From: Opitutia bacterium UBA5964
GTDB lineage: Bacteria > Verrucomicrobiota > Verrucomicrobiia > Opitutales > Coraliomargaritaceae
DNA: 11,639 bases
Assembly: GCA_002430605.1 (NCBI GenBank)
Contig: DJBY01000118.1
Coordinates: 30,111 to 41,749 of the forward strand
Reading direction: 5' to 3'
This document shows, one piece after another, positions 7,828 through 11,639 of the stretch. Under the pieces are notes generated by a model. It was given only the letters and a program-made list of their open reading frames with translations, made no database searches and had not been told where the DNA came from. The position numbers and the translations under genes were made by a program. The first letter of the stretch is position 1. Every line of letters starts with the position of its first letter.

Positions 7828-10677
7828 TCACGTAAACACCTGCTGTGTCGGCGTCTCGTTGCCTGCTGCAAAGGTTGCGACATCGCCCGCGAAGACGATT
7901 TCGCCGCCGCCATCGCCACCCTCAGGGCCAAGTTCGATGATCCAGTCCGCCAAGCGAATGACATCGAGATCATGCTCGATGATTAAGATCGTGTTGCCGG
8001 CATCACGCAGCTTAAAGAGCAGATCCATCAGGCGCTGTACATCCAACCAGTGCAGCCCCGTGGTAGGTTCATCTAATATATAAAGCGTTTCGCCTTGCTG
8101 TCGCTTGCTCAGTTCTAATGACAATTTAATACGCTGCGCCTCACCGCCAGACAGCGTTGTCGCAGGTTGGCCTAGCTTAATATAGCCCAAACCCACATCC
8201 GACAAGGTGCGCAACTTCTCGGCAATGCGTGGCTGCTTATCAAAAATCGCCAACGCCTCGTCGACACTCATCGCCAATACATCGGCGATGCTAAAACCCT
8301 TAAAGCGCACATCCAAAGTCTCACGGTTATAGCGCTGCCCATGGCAACTGGTGCATTCCGAATACACGTCTGCCATAAATTGCATATCGAGCTTGATGAC
8401 TCCATCGCCTTTGCAGCGCTCGCAGCGTCCACCCGATACATTGAAACTGAAGCGACTCGGCTTATACCCTCGGATCTTTGCCAACGAACACTTCACGTAG
8501 AGATCACGCAATTGATCAAACAACTTGGTATAAGTCGCCGGATTCGAGCGCGGGCTGCGACCGATCGGAGACTGATCCACCTGCACCACTGAGGTGAAAT
8601 GATCCAAGCCCTGCACGCCTGCATGTTTGCCTGGAATCGACTTTGCTCGGTTCAATTTAAACGCCGCGGCCTTCGCCAAAATACCATTCACCAAGGTGCT
8701 CTTTCCCGAGCCCGACAATCCGCAAACCACCGTCAATAATCCAACCGGAAACGCGGCATCAACTGACTTTAAATTATTCTCTGTCGCCTGCTTTATGCTC
8801 AACCAATTTTTTGTCGGCTTCAGCGAATTCACATATTTCTCGATCCGATTCTGCCCACTTAAGAACGGCCCGGATCGGCTCGTCGCAGCAGTATACGAGG
8901 CCTGCGGCTCACCTTCGAAAATTACTTCGCCGCCCTCAACACCAGCACCAGGCCCAAGCTCGATCAAATGATCCGCCGCACGCATGGTGTCCGCATCGTG
9001 CTCGACCACGATCACGGAATTACCCCGATCACGCAGACCGAGCAAAGTCTGAATCAACCGGCGATTATCCATCGGGTGTAGGCCGATGCTCGGCTCATCC
9101 AAAATATACACCACCCCAATCAAAGACATGCCGAGCTGAGTCGCTAAGCGCACACGCTGCGCCTCACCGCCGCTCAGAGTAGCATAGCTACGATTCAAGG
9201 TTAAATAACTCAGACCCACCTCATTCAGGAAAGACAAGCGTTCGGCCAACCCATGAATTGCATCGCTCACTATTGAGTAGTTTGTACCCGATTCCAGTTT
9301 CGCGACGAACGCCTGCGCATCGTGCAGCGATAAGCACAAAAAGTCTGCAATCGACACGCCCTCGATCAACACACTCAAACTCGACGGCCGCAAGCGTCGG
9401 CCATTGCAAGTCTCACAAACGCTGCTGGTTTGATAGGCCATCAGTCGCGCACGCAATCCGTCGCTTGTAGTGGTGAGCCGCATGTTCTCTAGGTCGGCCA
9501 GCACGCCAGCAAACTCGATCACCTCTGGCTTCGAGTTGCCTCCCTTCAACTTAAAGCTAAACTGCCGACTTCCCGTGCCATGCAAAATTTGCTCCTGCAC
9601 CTCGGCATCCAATTCTTCCCACGCCGCATCTGGATCAAATGGCAATTGCTCAGCCAATTGCTTTAAGATGGCATTACGCTTAATGATCATCTGCTTCGAG
9701 CCGAGACGCCACGGCTTGATTGCGCCCTGCTTGACTGTCTTCAACGGGTCCGGCACTAACAGCTCTGGCTGAAATTGCAGCGTCTCTCCCAGACCGCCGC
9801 ACTCGGTGCAGGCCCCTTCGGCATGATTCCACGAGAAATGCCTCGGCGAAATCGAATCATATACATCCCCACAAGATACACAGGCTAGACGATTACTCAG
9901 CGGCAACTCACGCCAGCCAGCCTTCGCAGCTTTATCTGCGATCAATACGATCGCCCGATCACCGCCCTCACTAAAAGCAAGATCCAACGAATCCGCTAAA
10001 CGGCTGCGTTGGTCTGCGTTTAACACGATACGATCCACCACAATCTCGACCACGATCTCCGAGGCCTTGGAATCGATCAAATCGGGCTCGTCCAATCGTC
10101 GCACCGCGCCGTTGATGCGCACACGTTGAAAGCCGCGTTGCTGCAAGCGTGGTAACTCCTCTCGCAAAATAGCGGGCTTTGAAATCATCCACGGCGCGAG
10201 GATCATCAAGCGACTCTTTTCTGGCTCAGCAAACACGCGCGTCAAACAATCATCCATCGAGCGCCGCTCAATCAGTCCGCCATCCTTCGGGCAATACGGC
10301 GTGCCACAGACAGCCCACAGCACCCGAGCGAAATCGGCAATCTCCGTGACCGTTGCCACCGTGCTACGTGGACTGCCGCCGCCGCCAGTGCGTTGTTCCA
10401 AAGCGATCACCGGCGATAGGCCTTGAATGAAATCCACATCTGGTCGCGGGATTTGCTCCAGCACCATACGTGCCTTGGTCGATAAACTATCAATATACTT
10501 CCGATAGCCCTCCGCATAAATCGTATCAAACGCGAGCGACGACTTGCCCGAACCGCTCACTCCGGTGATCACCACCAATTGATTACGCGGAATCTTAAGA
10601 CTGATATTCTTTAAGTTATGCTCACGCGCTCCCTTAACGGAGATCGAATCGGCATGTATTGGAGGCAACGATTTCAT
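7828..10677 (-). CDS. uvrA: Excinuclease ABC subunit A (UvrA family)
   Basis: DNA-damage recognition ATPase of nucleotide excision repair; it loads UvrB at lesions. The product has 949 aa, the full family length. The first ATPase half has Walker A GVSGSGKSS (39-47), signature SGGEAQR (502-508) and Walker B ILDEPSIGLHP (525-535). The second half has GLSGSGKST (653-661), SGGEAQR (843-849) and ILDEPTTGLH (867-876). Zinc-module cysteines are at 266/269/290/293, 421/424 and 752/755/775/778. The region at about 125-250 corresponds to the UvrB-binding domain, so it is not a UvrA2-type protein lacking that domain. It is divergent in places: SLSTKARMVLEQ replaces the usual SLSAYARQFL, and a TGGGGSPRST stretch precedes the ATVTEI motif. 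I use the ATG at 10677. An upstream TTG at 10809 would overlap the preceding gene and add 44 unlike residues. Confidence 0.93.
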   Translation of the reverse strand: MKSLPPIHADSISVKGAREHNLKNISLKIPRNQLVVITGVSGSGKSSLAFDTIYAEGYRKYIDSLSTKARMVLEQIPRPDVDFIQGLSPVIALEQRTGGGGSPRSTVATVTEIADFARVLWAVCGTPYCPKDGGLIERRSMDDCLTRVFAEPEKSRLMILAPWMISKPAILREELPRLQQRGFQRVRINGAVRRLDEPDLIDSKASEIVVEIVVDRIVLNADQRSRLADSLDLAFSEGGDRAIVLIADKAAKAGWRELPLSNRLACVSCGDVYDSISPRHFSWNHAEGACTECGGLGETLQFQPELLVPDPLKTVKQGAIKPWRLGSKQMIIKRNAILKQLAEQLPFDPDAAWEELDAEVQEQILHGTGSRQFSFKLKGGNSKPEVIEFAGVLADLENMRLTTTSDGLRARLMAYQTSSVCETCNGRRLRPSSLSVLIEGVSIADFLCLSLHDAQAFVAKLESGTNYSIVSDAIHGLAERLSFLNEVGLSYLTLNRSYATLSGGEAQRVRLATQLGMSLIGVVYILDEPSIGLHPMDNRRLIQTLLGLRDRGNSVIVVEHDADTMRAADHLIELGPGAGVEGGEVIFEGEPQASYTAATSRSGPFLSGQNRIEKYVNSLKPTKNWLSIKQATENNLKSVDAAFPVGLLTVVCGLSGSGKSTLVNGILAKAAAFKLNRAKSIPGKHAGVQGLDHFTSVVQVDQSPIGRSPRSNPATYTKLFDQLRDLYVKCSLAKIRGYKPSRFSFNVSGGRCERCKGDGVIKLDMQFMADVYSECTSCHGQRYNRETLDVRFKGFSIADVLAMSVDEALAIFDKQPRIAEKLRTLSDVGLGYIKLGQPATTLSGGEAQRIKLSLELSKRQQGETLYILDEPTTGLHWLDVQRLMDLLFKLRDAGNTILIIEHDLDVIRLADWIIELGPEGGDGGGEIVFAGDVATFAAGNETPTQQVFT

Positions 10678-10737
10678 AGATACGAACCTATACCGATAGA
10701 CGCGCCCGCATTCGAGCGCAAGACCACGGGTGGATTG

Positions 10738-10746
10738 ATTATAGCA
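10738..10746 (-). promoter_or_regulatory. Extended -10 promoter candidate for uvrA
   Basis: On the minus strand TGC (10746-10744) directly precedes a perfect TATAAT (10743-10738), giving an extended -10. No good -35 box is found 16-18 bases upstream, which extended -10 promoters tolerate. It lies at the very end of the DUF1853 gene and in the 73-base gap before uvrA. It predicts a start near 10731 and a leader of about 54 bases. No LexA-type operator was recognised beside it. Confidence 0.55.
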
Positions 10747-10750
10747 GTGA

Positions 10751-11560
10751 TTACCCAGGCCAATGGTTCGGAACCAGAAAGTAAGGCTCCTCAGAATTTG
10801 GCAGCACAAACATTACGCAGCGTTCAGCGCTCGCGGCATGCAACGCTGAGACGGATGTGCGCGGCAATGACGCCCGCAACGGTGCAGTCATGCTAACTGG
10901 CCAAAGCGGCTTGGGGATCATGCAGACTTCGTAGGTATCAGCAAAGAAATGCTGCCAGTCTTGCTCATAAAGCCAGCGCCCTTTCCGGCAATCTTCGCGC
11001 ATATTTTCGGGCAAGGGACAGTGCACCACTGACATCGGATAGAAAATGCAGCCGTAAATCAATTGACGAACCTCGACATCTACACAGCACCACCGCTCAC
11101 GCAGCAAAGATTTCGCCTCCGGGCGTTCGGCCAACGACAACTGATGCCTGCGCATACGCACCAATTTCTGCTGCCAGTTATCGTGCGGATCTGGCCCAGG
11201 GAATTTCCAGCCATTCGCAGTCGGCACGCCGAGGTAAAACTTAACTGCCAGCTCCAAGTGCAACACTTGCTGCGTGCGTGTATCGCGCAGGATGTAATCC
11301 ATCTCACCCAAAGTAATCTGATTGCAATCAAACACTTGCACATGATCTGCGAGCAGTTCCAATTGATCCGATGCGCTCAATAGTAAGTGCAGCGCATCCT
11401 CGTATAAATGCCCTAGTTTCTGATTGGCATTGAGGCGCATCTCCGCCGTCGGCATTCCCAATAGTGCACGATTCAATGAGGGAACTTTTGGTAAATCACC
11501 GACGAGCAAGGGGGCGTCTATTAAGCTCTGCAGCAATGCGTGGGTGTGAATATCATTCAT
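10751..11560 (-). CDS. DUF1853 family protein, possible nuclease-like fold
   Basis: A 269-aa soluble protein with no signal peptide or membrane segment. It carries the core pattern I associate with DUF1853: GEMDYILRD (85-93), then HLELAVKFYLG (101-111), then PGPDPHDNWQQKL (121-133). Its C-terminus is FLVPNHWPG. The spacing of Glu54, Asp88, Glu103 and Lys107 recalls the PD-(D/E)XK nuclease superfamily, to which I believe this family has been linked. The Glu-x-x-x-Lys arrangement is not canonical and activity is not shown. I choose the ATG giving MNDIHTHALL; a TTG 12 bases upstream is the alternative. It runs in the same direction as uvrA, 73 bases away, but uvrA seems to have its own promoter. 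Confidence 0.85.
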   Translation of the reverse strand: MNDIHTHALLQSLIDAPLLVGDLPKVPSLNRALLGMPTAEMRLNANQKLGHLYEDALHLLLSASDQLELLADHVQVFDCNQITLGEMDYILRDTRTQQVLHLELAVKFYLGVPTANGWKFPGPDPHDNWQQKLVRMRRHQLSLAERPEAKSLLRERWCCVDVEVRQLIYGCIFYPMSVVHCPLPENMREDCRKGRWLYEQDWQHFFADTYEVCMIPKPLWPVSMTAPLRASLPRTSVSALHAASAERCVMFVLPNSEEPYFLVPNHWPG

Positions 11561-11604
11561 GAAACAGCGCAATCATTATTGAATAATCATGCATAAACAA
11601 GGCC

Positions 11605-11639
11605 TCACGCAATCGCGGCGTACACCCGCTCGCTATTCA
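11605..11639 (-). CDS. Possible C-terminal end of another minus-strand gene (partial)
   Basis: An open minus-strand frame enters from the right edge and reads NSERVYAAIA before a TGA at 11607-11605. The composition is plausible for a protein C-terminus, and the end lies 44 bases before the DUF1853 ATG. With only about ten codons visible this may be chance, and no family can be named. Confidence 0.22.
   Translation of the reverse strand, partial: NSERVYAAIA

Noticed and set aside
10657..10675. TTGGAGGCAACG at the uvrA 5' end as a fifth palindrome of the GGAG family
   Set aside because: It lies in coding sequence, lacks one G of the head and has no matching second stem arm nearby.
10678..10809. 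N-terminal extension of UvrA from a TTG overlapping the DUF1853 gene
   Set aside because: The extra 44 residues do not look like UvrA and would span the extended -10 promoter; the ATG at 10677 gives the usual length.
10818..10848. CAGCGTT / AACGCTG inverted repeat within the DUF1853 C-terminal coding region
   Set aside because: Seven-base arms with a 17-base gap inside a coding frame that reads through to a plausible C-terminus; no GGAG foot.

Overview
The window reads as an ordinary chromosomal segment of a Gram-negative bacterium. I infer Verrucomicrobiota, class Opitutia (Coraliomargarita/Puniceicoccaceae-like). The grounds are the style of the UvrA and GroEL/DnaK proteins, the dispersed GGAG-headed hairpins and the scarcity of Shine-Dalgarno sequences. 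This placement is from memory of such genomes, not from a search. I see no rRNA, tRNA, CRISPR array, insertion sequence or phage gene.

Layout. Positions 1-4122 hold a chaperone block on the minus strand: dnaK (4122-2179), a rho-independent terminator, groS (2090-1803), groL (1752-109) and a strong terminator at the left edge. A 234-base divergent spacer (4123-4356) carries a good dnaK promoter candidate and an inverted repeat. From it a plus-strand pair departs: a small helix-hairpin-helix protein (Cdd1/'pathogenicity locus' family) whose end overlaps a protease-less LON substrate-binding-domain protein. Next come a secreted LolA-like protein on minus (6324-5593) and, divergently, a YbdG-type MscS mechanosensitive channel on plus (6438-7694). 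The right third is on minus: a full-length UvrA (10677-7828) with its own extended -10 promoter, preceded by a DUF1853 protein (11560-10751) and perhaps the last codons of another gene at the right edge.

How the genes relate. DnaK and GroES/GroEL are the cytosolic folding machinery. They sit side by side but are split by a terminator, and neither has a recognisable CIRCE operator. The LON-domain protein fits a proteostasis neighbourhood but lacks ATPase and protease parts. UvrA belongs to nucleotide excision repair; DUF1853 may have a nuclease-like fold, but a link between the two is only inference.

The most interesting signal outside the genes is a family of short palindromes with a conserved GGAG foot and covarying stems. 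They occur as head-in inverted pairs in both convergent intergenic regions (5357-5592 and 7695-7827) and I saw none in the other spacers. They look like REP/BIME elements of the kind mobilised by RAYT transposases. I found no convincing undescribed multi-gene system here.
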